From: Macrothele yani
Lineage: Eukaryota; Arthropoda; Arachnida; Araneae; Macrothelidae
Assembly: GCA_039090855.1 (NCBI GenBank)
Contig: CM077013.1
Coordinates: forward strand, 135,925,240-135,989,239
Length of the DNA: 64,000 nucleotides
Direction: 5' to 3'
Made by a program: the position numbers and the translations under genes. Shown here piece after piece: positions 22,101 through 32,231 of the stretch. A model generated the notes under the pieces. That model made no database searches and was not told where the DNA came from. It worked only from the letters and a program-made list of their open reading frames with translations. Position 1 is the first letter of the stretch. Every line of letters starts with the position of its first letter.

Positions 22101-22220
22101 TTGTACTATTACAAAGAAAAATACTCACTTAATAAAAATAATGTTTTGTACTATTACAAAGAAAAATACTCACTTAATAAAAATAATGTTTTGTACTATT
22201 ACAAAGAAAAATACTCACTT
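22101..22220. repeat. 45-bp tandem repeat, 2.7 copies
   Basis: The unit begins TTGTACTATTACAAAG at 22101, 22146 and 22191. The copies are essentially identical, so the duplication is recent. Because 45 is a multiple of three it makes an open frame with a 15-residue period, which is probably not a gene. Confidence 0.9.
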
Positions 22221-22579
22221 ATGCCTTCTCGAGGCCTAACTGCGCATTATGAAAATTTCAAAATTACATGCAAAGTGTTTTTTGTAGTGAATGGTGTAAA
22301 AATACTCCTAAAAATGAAATAAAATAAAATAAAAATATACTTTTATGGCCATAGCGGGTAACTGTGAATTATTTTTAGCACGGATTATGCTCAAAAAGTT
22401 TTCTGTGGTGAGTGGCGTCTTATAAAAGAGGGGTTTTCATTCGTGTTTTTATATTTTAAACAGAAATTTGCGCTCACGCCATCCACTAGTATATAAACCG
22501 CGTGTTAATCAATTCAGACACTTGACGTGAAGCAGGAACGTCAAACAGAGGTCATCGCTCTTTCCACGTTTATAAGTGA

Positions 22580-22665
22580 GTAACGGAAAAAATTCTCATT
22601 GGCCGCCAACGCGAATCGAACCCAGGGTCTTCCAGTTACGCGTCGGTACACCACAGCGGCCTCGA
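22580..22665 (-). repeat. tRNA-like sequence (SINE head)
   Basis: The minus strand has 'gccgctgtggtgtaccgacg' and box B GGGTTCGATTCGCG. It abuts a mariner fragment. No clear tail is visible. Confidence 0.45.
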
Positions 22666-22689
22666 ATTACTCCAGACAATGTTTCTGAA

Positions 22690-23110
22690 GTCTCCAGGAT
22701 GTTTTTGTGTACTTCATCCATGCATGCTTCTGGTTGTCTGACAAAGCATGCGGAACGAAACGAGCACACACTTTTCTTTTAACCCAAATGTTGGCGCTAA
22801 AATTTGACGAATCGTCTCTTTATTAACTCCGAGCTCACATTTCAGCATCTTCAAAGTCACACGATTATCACTTTTTATCCTTTTGCGAACTTTCTCAATG
22901 AGTTTAGACGTGCATACTGAAATAGTGCGTCCTGAACTTTCGTCATTTTCAAAATTTTCCCACCCATCCTTGAAACATGCATACCATTGGAATATTTGTC
23001 TACTAGATAGGCAATTAGCTCCATGCACATCACGCAACTATTCAACTGTCTCAGACGCAGTTTTACCAATTTTCAAACAGAGCGGGATATTTGTTCTCTA
23101 CGCCATAACA
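22690..23110 (-). pseudogene. mariner transposase fragment (N-terminal part)
   Basis: The minus-strand frame at 22714-23037 contains the mariner DNA-binding region: 'CLSSRQIFQWYACFKDGWEN', 'SSGRTISVCTSKLIEKVR' and 'NRVTLKMLKCELGVNKETIR'. Just upstream, in the same strand, 'NIPLCLKIGKTASETVE' precedes a stop. No catalytic domain or terminal repeats are present. Confidence 0.75.
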
Positions 23111-23314
23111 GAACTGTGACAATGTTCTTTCACCAAATGACGTCATACGCAGCGTAAATAATAATCTGCGCAAATTCTCACGCAAACGCTGTTGCGATCG
23201 CATAGGTGATAAATGACATCAGAAACCCATGACATCGGCTAGTCAATCTACATCACAAATCGTGCCCTCACTAACGTTCAACCACTCTCTGTGTGCTCTT
23301 ATTAATACTTCTCT
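23111..23314. other. Spacer between two mariner fragments
   Basis: No gene or repeat recognised. Confidence 0.3.
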
Positions 23315-24107
23315 TCTACAAAGGCCGTTCCACAAAAACTGAGAGTTATTTCTTTTGAGTTGGTAACAGTGCGAAGGGGAAAAATAACCACGCAGACGAC
23401 TAACTAAATTAAGGAAGTATTTATGGGAATAGTTATTAGCCGTGGCAGACGATTCTGGTTTTGTTATTGAGCAGTTATTTAAGGTACGACTGAATTTCGC
23501 CATACAGCTATGGAAGTTAGTGATTCAGAGATAAGAAGTGAAATGCGTTGTGTGATAAACATTCGCTATCTTTTGGATAAAACGACTCCAGAAACAGTTG
23601 ATTTAATATAAAACACTCACAAACACAAAGGTTTGGGTGAGTCAACGATTTTTAGATGGCACCATGATTTCAAAAAAGGGCGTTTTTCGGCAGAACTCCC
23701 TTCTAGGCCTGGTCGACCTAAAAGTGTTGTTACGGAGCGTATTGTAAACGTTGTTTGGCCAATCCTTCAAGAAGATCGACGAATCACGTGTGAAGATATA
23801 GCGGCGTGAACTAATATTTCAAAAACGTCGGCATTCTGCATTCTACGCGACAAATTACTGATGCATCATGGGTGTTCCAGATTGGTACCTCATCACCTGA
23901 CGAGAGAACAATTGTTAGCCAGAGTTTAGGTGTGTCGTGAGTGGAAACAAATGATTTCACAGGATCCAAACTTTCTAAACGCAGTAATAACTGCCGATAA
24001 AACATGGGTCCACTATTTTGACCCCCTAACGAAGTGCGCAACGAGTGTCTGGAAATACACAGGCTCGCCTCTTCCGAAAACGTCTGCCAAAAGGAGGAAG
24101 AAAGTGA
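23315..24107 (+). pseudogene. mariner element, 5' half, truncated
   Basis: The transposase begins near 23511 with 'MEVSDSEIRSEMRCVINIRY'. 'GLGESTIFRWHHDFKKGRFS', the linker 'RPGRPKSVV', and 'ITADKTWVHYFDP' follow; the first catalytic aspartate is kept. Three in-frame stops occur. The element ends abruptly near 24107, where a different mariner begins. The possible left terminal repeat near 23315 has no partner. Confidence 0.72.
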
Positions 24108-25627
24108 GTCAGGTCAGATCTCGCGTAGCGACCAACGATCCTACATTAAAATTGAAACTTTACTTGGAGAATCTCCTACCGAAATTCATAAAGCTTTGTG
24201 CGAAGTTTGGGGGATTAGTGTAGTGGATCGTAGCTTCTCGTTTCCGCCAATGTCGAAAAACCATCGAAGACGACCCAAGAAGCAGCCGGCACTTCTGTGG
24301 TTATCGTCAACAGCATTTTGGAAAAAGATCGACGGAAAACATGTGAAGAGTTTGCATATAAAGCAAACATGTCTACCGCTTCAGTTTTCAGAATCCTAAC
24401 TGAAAAATTACAGAGAGAAAAGTGGCTGCCAAATGGGTTCCGCATAATCGAAGACCAGCAATCAGTTCGCAAAGGGATCGCAGAAGAATTGCTTTAGCGG
24501 TACGAGACATAAGGCGAGCAGTTTTCGGACAGAATTGTTGCTATAGACGAAACCTGTATACAAGATTATGAACCAGAACTGAAATCTCAGTCCGCTCAGT
24601 GGAAACATCCAGAATCACCTCGCCAAAAAATATTCCGTATCCGACAAGAGTGAAGAGCAGCAAGCAGTTCGCAAAGGGATCGGAGAAGATTTGCTTCAGT
24701 GGTACGAGACACAAGGCGAACAGTTTTCGGATAGAATTGTTGCTATAGACGAAACCTGGATACAAGATTATGAACCAGAACTGAAATCTCAGTCCGATCA
24801 GTGGAAACATCCAGAATCACCTCGCTAGAAAAAAATTCCGCATACAACAATCGAAGATTAAACTGATGATGATGATGGCCTATGCCAAAGATGGAGTGGT
24901 AGCAACACACAGAGTGCCCGAGGGGACCACTGTAACAGCGGAATACTACAGAAGGTTTTTGCAAAATGTTGTGCGCATAAAGATTCTCTAAAGAAGGCCC
25001 GACATGCTCGAATCTGGTGCCATCATTTTGCACAACAACGCAAAGCCGTATGTTTCCCGTACAGTCAGAGACATTCTGGAAAAGTATGGATGGGAAGTGC
25101 TTCCCCACGTGCCATACAGTCCTAACATGAGCCCACCAGACTATGACTTTTTCCCAAAACTGAAGAAGCCACTCCGCGGGAAACAATTCAGTACGATTCG
25201 GGATGTTTCTAATGAGTTGACCCGAGTAATACGACGCCTCATCGATGAAGGTGTCCTGACTGGAATACAAGACTTGCCCAAACGTTGGGCCGCAGTCATA
25301 AAGAAACATAGAGATTACTTCGAAGGCCTGTAAAGGTATGTTCTGAAATAAATTCGGCCGCCCCGGTGGCGCAGTGGTCTAAGGCGCTGGGCTATGATCA
25401 TTCGTCCGTAAGGGGTCCGGGTTCGAATCCCGGTCAGGCATGGATGTTGTGTTTGTCTTACGGCACTGGCTCTCTCCCTTCCCTGGAACCAGTGACCCTA
25501 AATTAGGGACGGGCGACTACTTATAGCCCATTGAGTTGCTCACGGTGGTCGTTAAACCTCCAATAAAAAAATAAATTCGTTTTTAAGAAATAACCCACAA
25601 CACGCAAAACTTTTGAAATGACCCTCG
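24108..25627 (+). mobile_element. mariner transposon, 5'-truncated, with internal duplication and a SINE insertion
   Basis: The transposase starts with 'QRSYIKIETLLGESPTEIHK' near 24139. 'VVIVNSILEKDRRKTCEEF', 'VAIDETWIQDYEPELKSQS', 'SRTVRDILEKYGWEVLPHVP' and the last catalytic region 'SPPDYDFFPKLKK' follow, ending 'RDYFEGL' at 25333. The right terminal repeat mirrors 'gagggtcatttcaaaag' and ends at 25627 before TA. A segment of about 202 bp (24456-24657) is tandemly duplicated. Stops and frameshifts make it dead. No left terminal repeat is seen. Confidence 0.8.
25357..25568 (+). repeat. tRNA-derived SINE, family S1, with clear target duplication
   Basis: This is the cleanest S1 copy. Box A is GGCGCAGTGGTCTAAGGCGC and box B is GGTTCGAATCCCGG. 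The full body runs to 'acctccaataaaaa'. The direct repeat AAATAAATTCG flanks it at 25346-25356 and 25569-25579. It lies in the 3' untranslated part of a mariner. Confidence 0.93.
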
Positions 25628-25642
25628 TAGTATAATTATAGT

Positions 25643-25809
25643 AGTAATCCGAATTTCTTGGAGTAGACTAGAAATCAAAATTTCCAAGCTTTTGCACATC
25701 ATTCAGAAAGCTTTCTTTGAGAAAGGCAGACAGCTAACTGCTTGCTGTCTACCTCCTTGCTGTTTACTGTCTACCATCTTTGAAAAACGCCAAGAAATTC
25801 GGATTACTA
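25643..25809. mobile_element. Short MITE-like inverted repeat element
   Basis: AGTAATCCGAATTTCTTGG at 25643-25661 is mirrored by CCAAGAAATTCGGATTACT at 25791-25809. The outer flanks 'tataattatag' and 'gtagttata' also partly mirror. About 167 bp, non-coding. Confidence 0.7.
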
Positions 25810-26118
25810 GTGTAGTTATACTATTTTAAGTATAGTTAGTGTACAATTCCTTCTTATTAGTTATTTTATCTTTTCATTAATGCTATTGCTTTAATACACG
25901 AAGAACAATTAACTGGCTATATCTCAATTTGCGAGGTAGTTTATCATGTTTCTGCAGTGGTCACTAAATTTTAATTGTGAAGCACTTAAATATGTTCGAG
26001 CTGTGAGAACGTCTTGGGAAAAGAACTTTAAATTTTTGGCATCTGAATTCTGCAACAGTTTGAAATTTTAACCTGAAAAATTTAATCGCTTTCAAACGCT
26101 GACGTTTCAAGTTCCAAA
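25810..26118. other. AT-rich spacer
   Basis: No gene or repeat recognised. Confidence 0.3.
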
Positions 26119-26250
26119 GTAAAGTAAGCATGAAAGAAATATGAGATTACGCCATATAATACAAATTTTGAAGATGACAATCCGATTTTTGGCGTAAATG
26201 TGACAAGGATGGTAAGTCAGATAATATCCGAAAACTTGAAAATTTTCATC

Positions 26251-26323
26251 GTCCTGGAGCGGGACTCGAACCCGCGTCTCCCAGAAAAACGCCTAGGTAT
26301 GCTAACCACTACACCACCCAGAA
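26251..26323 (-). tRNA. tRNA-like core, copy 1 (probably SINE-borne pseudogene)
   Basis: The minus strand folds with a 7-bp acceptor stem (two G-U pairs), a D-arm (GGTGTAGTGGTTAGCATAC), a T-arm (GCGGGTTCGAGTCCCGC) and a weak anticodon stem CCTAG/CTGGG. One extra T lies in the anticodon loop, and position 33 is not U. I cannot assign an amino acid, and a working tRNA is unlikely. Confidence 0.4.
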
Positions 26324-26667
26324 CGACCAAATTTCAAGTTTCCGATCAATTTGAATTTAGCATACCTAGGCGTTTTCTGGGAGACGCGGGTTCGAGTCCC
26401 GCTCCAGGACGATGAAAATTTTCAAGTTTTCGGATATTATCTGACTTACCATCCTTGTCACATTTACGCCAAAAATCGGATTGTCATCTTCAAAATTTGT
26501 ATTATATGGCGTTATCCCGTATTTCTTTCATGATTTATCTGCTTCTTCGGGCAGTCACGGGATAGGATTATTAACCTCCAGATTCGCTAAACATGAATGC
26601 CGGTTGTTTCGACTAGCGAATCCTGTGATGGTTAAATTCAAATTGATCGGAAACTTGAAACTTGGTC

Positions 26668-26741
26668 GTTCTGGGTGGTGTAGTGGTTATCATACCTAGG
26701 CGTTTTCTGGGAGACGCGGGTTCGAGTCCCGCTCCAGGACG
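26668..26741 (+). tRNA. tRNA-like core, copy 3 (probably SINE-borne pseudogene)
   Basis: The same fold as copy 1 without the extra T: acceptor TTCTGGG with TCCAGGA, D-arm, anticodon stem CCTAG/CTGGG around a 7-base loop GCGTTTT, and a perfect T-arm. C at position 33 argues against function. By position the anticodon would read GTT, but I would not rely on it. Confidence 0.4.
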
Positions 26742-26831
26742 ATGAAAATTTTAAAGTTTTCGGATATTATCTGACTTACCATCCTTGTCACATTTACGCC
26801 AAAAATCGGATTGTCATCTTCAAAATTTGTG

Positions 26832-27264
26832 GTAAAGTAAGCATTTCATGATTACAGTTCTCCTTTCTTGAAACAAATGTCGCTGATTTATGGCAGACGG
26901 ATATTTCCAAATATTCTCTCTTGGAGATAGTCCTGAATTAGATTCTACAATTTGTATAAAACCACTTATCACCAAAAACAATGTGACGTGTACTTCGTTT
27001 TTTAATTTTCTGTTTTTATTGACCTTTCGCTTATGTAAATTTCAGTTGCTTCTCATTATATTTACTATACTGAACGTCACGTCTGAACTCCTATGATTTT
27101 TTCTCCTTTTCGGGTACGACTGGCAGTAAGACAAGTAAAGTTACTGATACAAATACAGGAATCACTGAGACCAAAAAGTCTTACTCATTTAACGCTTGTT
27201 TCGTCGTCTACTACGTTTAAGAGTGCAATATGCCTTTTGCTTTTCTCTTTACTAGTGGATTTAC
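26832..27264. other. AT-rich spacer
   Basis: No gene recognised. It ends where the 3' tail of an RTE-like element begins. Confidence 0.3.
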
Positions 27265-28843
27265 GCTTCATCATTATCAACCAATATTAAACCATCACTA
27301 GACGAATGTCTACCTAAGTATCTTCCACAACTTCCTGTGTTGCTCCAAACGCCCTTATTTCACAACGATATGCTTTCTAATTTGATACTTTCATTTCCCA
27401 CGTGGTCTATTTCTGTATCTCGGAATCCGGTTAAATATTTCAGTTGTTCAACGGTGGTCAGTTTTTCTAGCAATATGTCCAGCCCATTGCAATTTCAGGG
27501 TTTTTACCTTGACCATGACGTCATTAACTCTTGTCATTTCCTGATCCACGAGCACCTCTATATTTCCTGATTAATTCTTGTCATTTTCCTGATCCATGAG
27601 CACCTCTATATTTCCTGATTAACTCCTGTCATTTTCCTGATCCATGAGCACCTCTATATTTCCTGATTAACTCCTGTCATTTTCCTGATCCACGAGCTCT
27701 TATATCTTTCCAGATTAACTCTTGCATTTTCCTGATCCACGAGCACCTCTATCTTTCCTAATTAACTCTTGTTATTTTTCTGATCCACGAGCTTCTCTAT
27801 CTTTCCTGATTAAGTCTTGTCATTTTCTTGATCCACGAGCTTCTCTATCTTTCCTGATTAACCCTTGTCATTTTCTTGCTCACAAGCTTTTTTATCTTTC
27901 CTGATTAACTCTTGTCATTTTTCTGATCCACGAGCACATCTATCTTTCCTGATTAACTCTTGTCATTTTCCTGATCCACGAGCTTCTCTATCTTTCCTGA
28001 TTAGCCCTTGTCATTTTCTTGCTCACAAGCTTCTTTATCTTTCCTGATTAACTCTTGTCATTTTCCTGATCCACGAGCTTCTCTATCTGTTCTGATTAAC
28101 TCTTGTCATTTATCTGAGCCACGAGCTTCTCTATTTTTCTAGATTAACGCTTGTCATTTTCCTGATCCACGAGCTTCTCTATATTTCCTGAATAACTCTT
28201 GTCATTTTCCTGATCAACGAGCACCTTTATCTTTCCTAATTAACGCTTGTCATTTTTCTGATCCATGAGCACCTCTATCCTTCCTGATTAACTGTTGTGA
28301 TTTTTCTGATCCACGAGCTCCTCTATATTTCCTGATTATACCAAGCATGCTTGCTTCAGTTGTCTGCAGCCTCCGAATGTCTTTTTATTTTCAGTTAAGG
28401 TCTATGTCTCTGATCCATAAGTAGGAACTACAAGTAGAAGGATGCATTGACTAAACACTTTTCTCTTACGACGTAAGTGCAAATTGTTCTTGAAAATTGT
28501 ATTCTTTCTTCCAAATGTTATCCAACCAAGTTTTACACAGCCATTAATTTCTTCTTCGCTGTGGCCGGCTCTTGATATCTGTAGTGCAAGATAAATTTTG
28601 GCATTGGTTATTTGCATATTTCTTCACAAACAGCTAAATCTTCAGTTCTTGAAACTGTACATCAGTTTTATCTTCTGTAAGCAAATTTTTACATCACCTC
28701 TCTTCTTTACTCTTGCCAGCCAATTTCTAGATTATACTCTGCGGCTCTGAGAGTGTACTTGCAAATTTGCAAAATGTCGTCAGCAAAAAGAAGATGAGTT
28801 AAACGATCTCGATTGATTTATATCCGTTTATGTTTTTCCTTGT
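27265..28843 (-). mobile_element. RTE-like non-LTR retrotransposon copy, degenerate, with an internal minisatellite
   Basis: It is co-linear with the RTE copy at 49233-50527. Matching landmarks include the 3' end 'atcattatcaaccaa', 'caagcatgc...gttgtctgcagcct' near 28345, 'gatgcattgactaaacactttt' near 28440, and the region before the catalytic box near 28770. The coding frame is full of stops. Between the landmarks a 48-bp segment of its own coding sequence has expanded (27525-28345). Confidence 0.8.
27525..28345. repeat. 48-bp minisatellite, about 17 copies, derived from RTE coding sequence
   Basis: Units of the form 'cttgtcattttcctgatcca' plus 'cgagcttctctatctttcct' plus 'gattaact' repeat with small changes. 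The single ancestral copy is visible in the other RTE at about 49528-49576 ('cttgtcatttttctgatcca', 'tctctcctggtta'). In one frame the array is open over stretches with a 16-residue period, which I read as incidental. Confidence 0.9.
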
Positions 28844-28847
28844 TTTC

Positions 28848-29025
28848 GATTTAACGACCACCGTGATAAACTCGATGGGCTAATTAGGGCCACTTATTCC
28901 AGGAAACGCAGAAAGCCAGTGCTGTAAGACAAATACAACATCCATACCTTTCTGGATCCGAACCTAGAACAGTCTCGGACGAATGGTCAGAAGCCAGCGC
29001 TTAGACAACTGCGCCACGGGGGTCC
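28848..29025 (-). repeat. tRNA-derived SINE, family S1
   Basis: On the minus strand: box A 'tggcgcagttgtctaagcgc', a weakened box B AGGTTCGGATCCAG, body to 'cacggtggtcgttaaat'. It abuts the RTE copy. Confidence 0.8.
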
Positions 29026-29630
29026 GCACGCTTGGCTTCCCAGTTCAATTGATGAGAGACATTACAAACTAAAGAGTCTATAGGATTAGTTGTAGTGGCA
29101 TCGATTGTGCTGTATAAAATCCCTGACTTAGAAGACATGACTCTGTTTCCTTTGTGCACTTTTCGAACAATAGTTTACCATAAGATCTCTTGTGTTTAGT
29201 TGTGAAGTTTATGAAGCACCGAATTCTATTAGGCGAAGAACAATGCAGCAAATTTTTAATATTTTAGAGGCAATTGGATTCACATAATTGACTGCTGCAT
29301 GTCTTGAGAAAAATACAAAGTTAGCCGAAATTGGTCACCAGGGAGATTGACTTCTCCGAATCAGAAACTGTGTATTTCGAAAATATATGAGAATTGTTCA
29401 CAATGCAGTGTGGATTCCATCTCTCAATTGTTTCTTATTTGTCAGCCTGGAAAATGTCAGTCCCAAGTAAAGATGCAGCTATGTTTTTATGCTTACCTCT
29501 AAAGTGTCTACTCCTTCATGTTTAAAACTCTTTGTGCTTATTTACTAACAAGTTTGTTAACATCTTTCTGTATAACGCAGACTAGAACTGAATTGCGGGC
29601 ATAATTCTAAGTGAAAATTTTTTCCTGCAG
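29026..29630. other. Unique sequence, possible intron
   Basis: No repeat family seen. It ends in a good polypyrimidine tract and acceptor (TTTTTTCCTGCAG). Confidence 0.3.
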
Positions 29631-29749
29631 AAGTTTCCATCATTAATTCTGCTGAAGACGATGTCGAAGTTATGACGTCATCGGGAAGCATAGGATCCTC
29701 CCCTTCCGTAGACGTTCTGTGGTATAATAGAGGACATCCTGGACGTTGA
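29631..29749 (+). CDS. Candidate terminal exon of an unrecognised host gene
   Basis: After a strong acceptor (AAATTTTTTCCTGCAG ending 29630) the frame starting with two leftover bases is open for 38 codons to TGA at 29747-29749. The peptide contains 'INSAEDDVEVMTSSGSIGSS' followed by 'PSVDVLWYNRGHPGR'. An AATAAA-like signal lies near 29918. The acidic/serine-rich C-terminus is unlike any transposon here. Its phase (1) does not match the phase-2 donor of the exon at 18533-18752, so the two would need an intermediate exon or belong to different genes. I do not recognise it. Confidence 0.35.
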
Positions 29750-30939
29750 ACATTCACGGGCATCATGTGTAACTGCCGCATGGCGCCATTTCCTCATTAG
29801 GTCCATACGGATTTTACCCTGCATAGATATCTTGCCCCTATGCGCATTTTGCCCGGTATTATATGGATGATTTAAGGGTGCGGAAACATAAATTCACTGT
29901 TCGCGGAAAGTAAAAAGGAAAATAAACAAAAAGAGCAGAAAAGTACATGTTTTTGGAATATTTAAAACGGTGAAGACTACTGTTTCAATTGTTTATTTTC
30001 ATCTTGCATTTATCTCTTACAGCAGGCTTCATTTCAAACAGAAATTGAACGAGTGCTACTTTTGAACATAAAAAAAAAAAAAATGAGAAAGCTTGATAAC
30101 ACACTAGAATATATATTTTTGTAACTTAGCTTGCTCTATTCTGTATCCCCTTTTAAGTAGCCTATAACATTATTTCAGTAATTTAAAATTAATTCTTAGA
30201 CAAAGAAATAAACTGCCGCGTCCAACAAATGTGGAAATAAATAATTTAAAAAATGAAAGAGGAGATAAAGGAATTTTTCCTGTACAGTTCCTGTATTACC
30301 TTTGTTTCTTTCTTTCAATTTTCTCTTTAAGATCTCTTGAAATTTAAAAGTAAACTCAAGCAAACGGTCAATGCAAATTAAAAAATTAAAGAAAGAGAAA
30401 AAGTGAATGATAAGAAAAAAAAGTTTCGTAAAAGATAAATACCAAACTGTCCTCTGGTTCGCTAACTCGTTTTTACCTAATTGTGTTTCTACAATTCTTT
30501 TGCCGCTTTTCAGGATTCCGTAAAATCTTCTGAAACTAAATGAAATACTTGACCGTAATCCGTGCCATGCACGGTTGAAAAGCTGTGACTGACATTTTTT
30601 CTTGTCATATAACACGAATCGTTATAGAATGCATAACTATAACAAAAGGTTAAATTATTAATGGGCAGTGTATAAGATGGGTTAGCAACGACAAATTTTT
30701 CGTAATATTCACATTCATTTTCATTTTTCTAACTACTCGCATACGAATTTAATGATGACGTTCCTCGTTATTGTATAAACATGTGCTTACCCGTTGTTGA
30801 CGGGCTTGCATTGGGAATATTGAGGCATTCTTTCAGTGACCCGAAATGATATCGTGTCTAGATAACTACACAATGGGGTTAAAATGTGTTTTATTTTGCC
30901 AGTTTGGTTTTAACAATTTTTTTTGGTATCATTATATAA
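29750..30939. other. AT-rich unique sequence
   Basis: No convincing gene. The minus-strand open frame at 30196-30615 is low-complexity in composition and I do not call it. It could be 3' untranslated or intergenic sequence. Confidence 0.35.
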
Positions 30940-31390
30940 TCTATACTAATATATTAAAAGAGAAACTTTGTTTGTGTGTTTGAGGTAATCTCGAAAACTA
31001 CTGAACCGATTTGGGTAATTCTGTCACCATTGAGAAGTTTATTTCTTTCCGGTGCTCATAGGCTATTTCGTTCATTTTTCATTATTTTTTTATTATTTTT
31101 GGCTGTACTACCGAGTCAGATCACTCTCAAGTAATTCACGATTTTCCGTGTATCGTTCCGCTTTGTTTACATACAACCTGATCATACCCAACGTGAAAGA
31201 AAGTAGTTCACGATAATAAACGGGATTTTTTTTTTCTAATCTCGAAAACTACTGAACCTATTCGAATGATTACAACTATGTAGTTAATAGCGGAGGGCAT
31301 AATTCCAAGTCCGACCACTACAGAAATGCAGATGGAGCTGCAAGTACTGAAACGAGAACAAATGCCAGAATAACGAACGGTGGATTGTAC
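30940..31390 (+). mobile_element. Helitron-like 5' end (fragment)
   Basis: It starts TCTATACTAATATATTAAAA and continues 'gtttgtgtgtttgaggtaat', 'ctcgaaaactactgaaccga' and 'caccattgagaag...ataggctatt'. These words match the common 5' end of arthropod Helitrons, as I know the family. The sentence 'ctcgaaaactactgaacc' recurs near 31240. I do not find a convincing CTRR 3' end. Confidence 0.45.
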
Positions 31391-31882
31391 AAAGGAAATG
31401 CCATGCTAACATAAAAAAAAGTACTTATAATAATAAAAATTAGCGACGACAAATCTGTGTGTCAATCGCTTTCATTAAAAATAAATCATGAAAATCATTC
31501 CAGTGGGTGGCGCTGGCGAATTGTAGAAAGAAACAGCCTTGTGTTTTAAACATATAGAGAACGATTCCCCTTTTAAAGTATTTCCAAAAGTTTTGTAAAT
31601 TAAAAACTGAATGAATTGAGACAACAGAGACAGTTCCAAAGAAATTAAAAATTAATCTTTAAACACCATACACGTAAAGATTCAAAATTTAAGTTACGTT
31701 CACTAAAAACATCGTAACAGTAATCTTTTCTTATGATCGCGTTCAGTCCGGTAGGGTTGAAATGCATACTTTTCACATATTTTTTAGTACATATTATCCT
31801 CATATTAACTGTTTTCCTTAAAACTGAAACCGTCAAACATTTTATGTTGGATGATATTCACTGCGAGAGTCTGAAACCGAAC
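31391..31882. other. Unique AT-rich sequence
   Basis: No gene recognised. Confidence 0.3.
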
Positions 31883-32096
31883 GGCCGCCCTGGTGGCGCA
31901 GTGGCCTAAGCGATGGCTTCTGATCATTCGTCCGAAAGGGGTCCGGGTTCGAATCCCGGTGAGGCATGGATGTTGTGTTTGTCTTACGGCACTGGTTCTC
32001 TCTCTCTTCCCTGGAACCAGTGGCCCTAAATTAGGGACGGGCGACTGCTTATAGCCCATTGAGTTGCTCACGGTGGTCATTAAACCTTCAATAAAA
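31883..32096 (+). repeat. tRNA-derived SINE, family S1
   Basis: Box A GGCGCAGTGGCCTAAGCG and box B GGTTCGAATCCCGG with the full body through 'cggtggtcattaaacc' and an A-tail. Confidence 0.9.
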
Positions 32097-32231
32097 AAAC
32101 GAATGCTGTACTTAAGTGAGAAGGTAAAATTCACAAGCTTGAGAAATCTAATAATGACTTCTAAAATTTAAATCATAAAACTCATAAGCAGTTGTATTAA
32201 CCGTCTTCTTTCTTTTTTGTTTAATCTTTAA

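Larger units (their letters stand above)
20640..22440. repeat. Degenerate satellite-like repeat region
   Basis: Recurring words 'cccctagcggaa', 'gaactgtgcattattt' and 'tttgaaatcggaga...agcaaagat' appear at irregular spacing near 20740, 20940, 21030, 21180 and 22340. The same family is cleaner at 35590-36380, with about 150-bp periodicity. S3 (21240-21610) and S1 (21850-22052) repeats are inserted. Confidence 0.55.
26131..26831. mobile_element. Composite element with three tRNA-like cores, two of them in a 400-bp palindrome
   Basis: Arms 26129-26305 and 26357-26532 are near-perfect reverse complements around a 51-bp loop. Each arm carries a tRNA-like core (box B GGGTTCGAGTCCCGC). A third full copy (26634-26830, plus) matches the reverse complement of the left arm plus the loop. 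The whole block is bounded by the direct repeat GTAAAGTAAGCA at 26119-26130 and 26832-26843, which looks like a target duplication. No protein is encoded. Confidence 0.75.

Noticed and set aside
22014..22322. Open frame of 102 codons with a 15-residue repeat
   Set aside because: It spans part of a SINE, the 45-bp tandem repeat and flanking sequence; no coding support.
26351..26533. Short plus-strand frames over the tRNA-like palindrome
   Set aside because: The sequence is a structured tRNA-like repeat; the mirrored arm would encode unrelated residues.
27722..28047. Plus-strand frames with a 16-residue period
   Set aside because: They are translations of the 48-bp minisatellite in an RTE copy, antisense to the RT.
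30196..30615. 139-codon minus-strand frame
   Set aside because: Composition is low-complexity (F, L, K rich) as expected for AT-rich DNA, with no motif or splice context.
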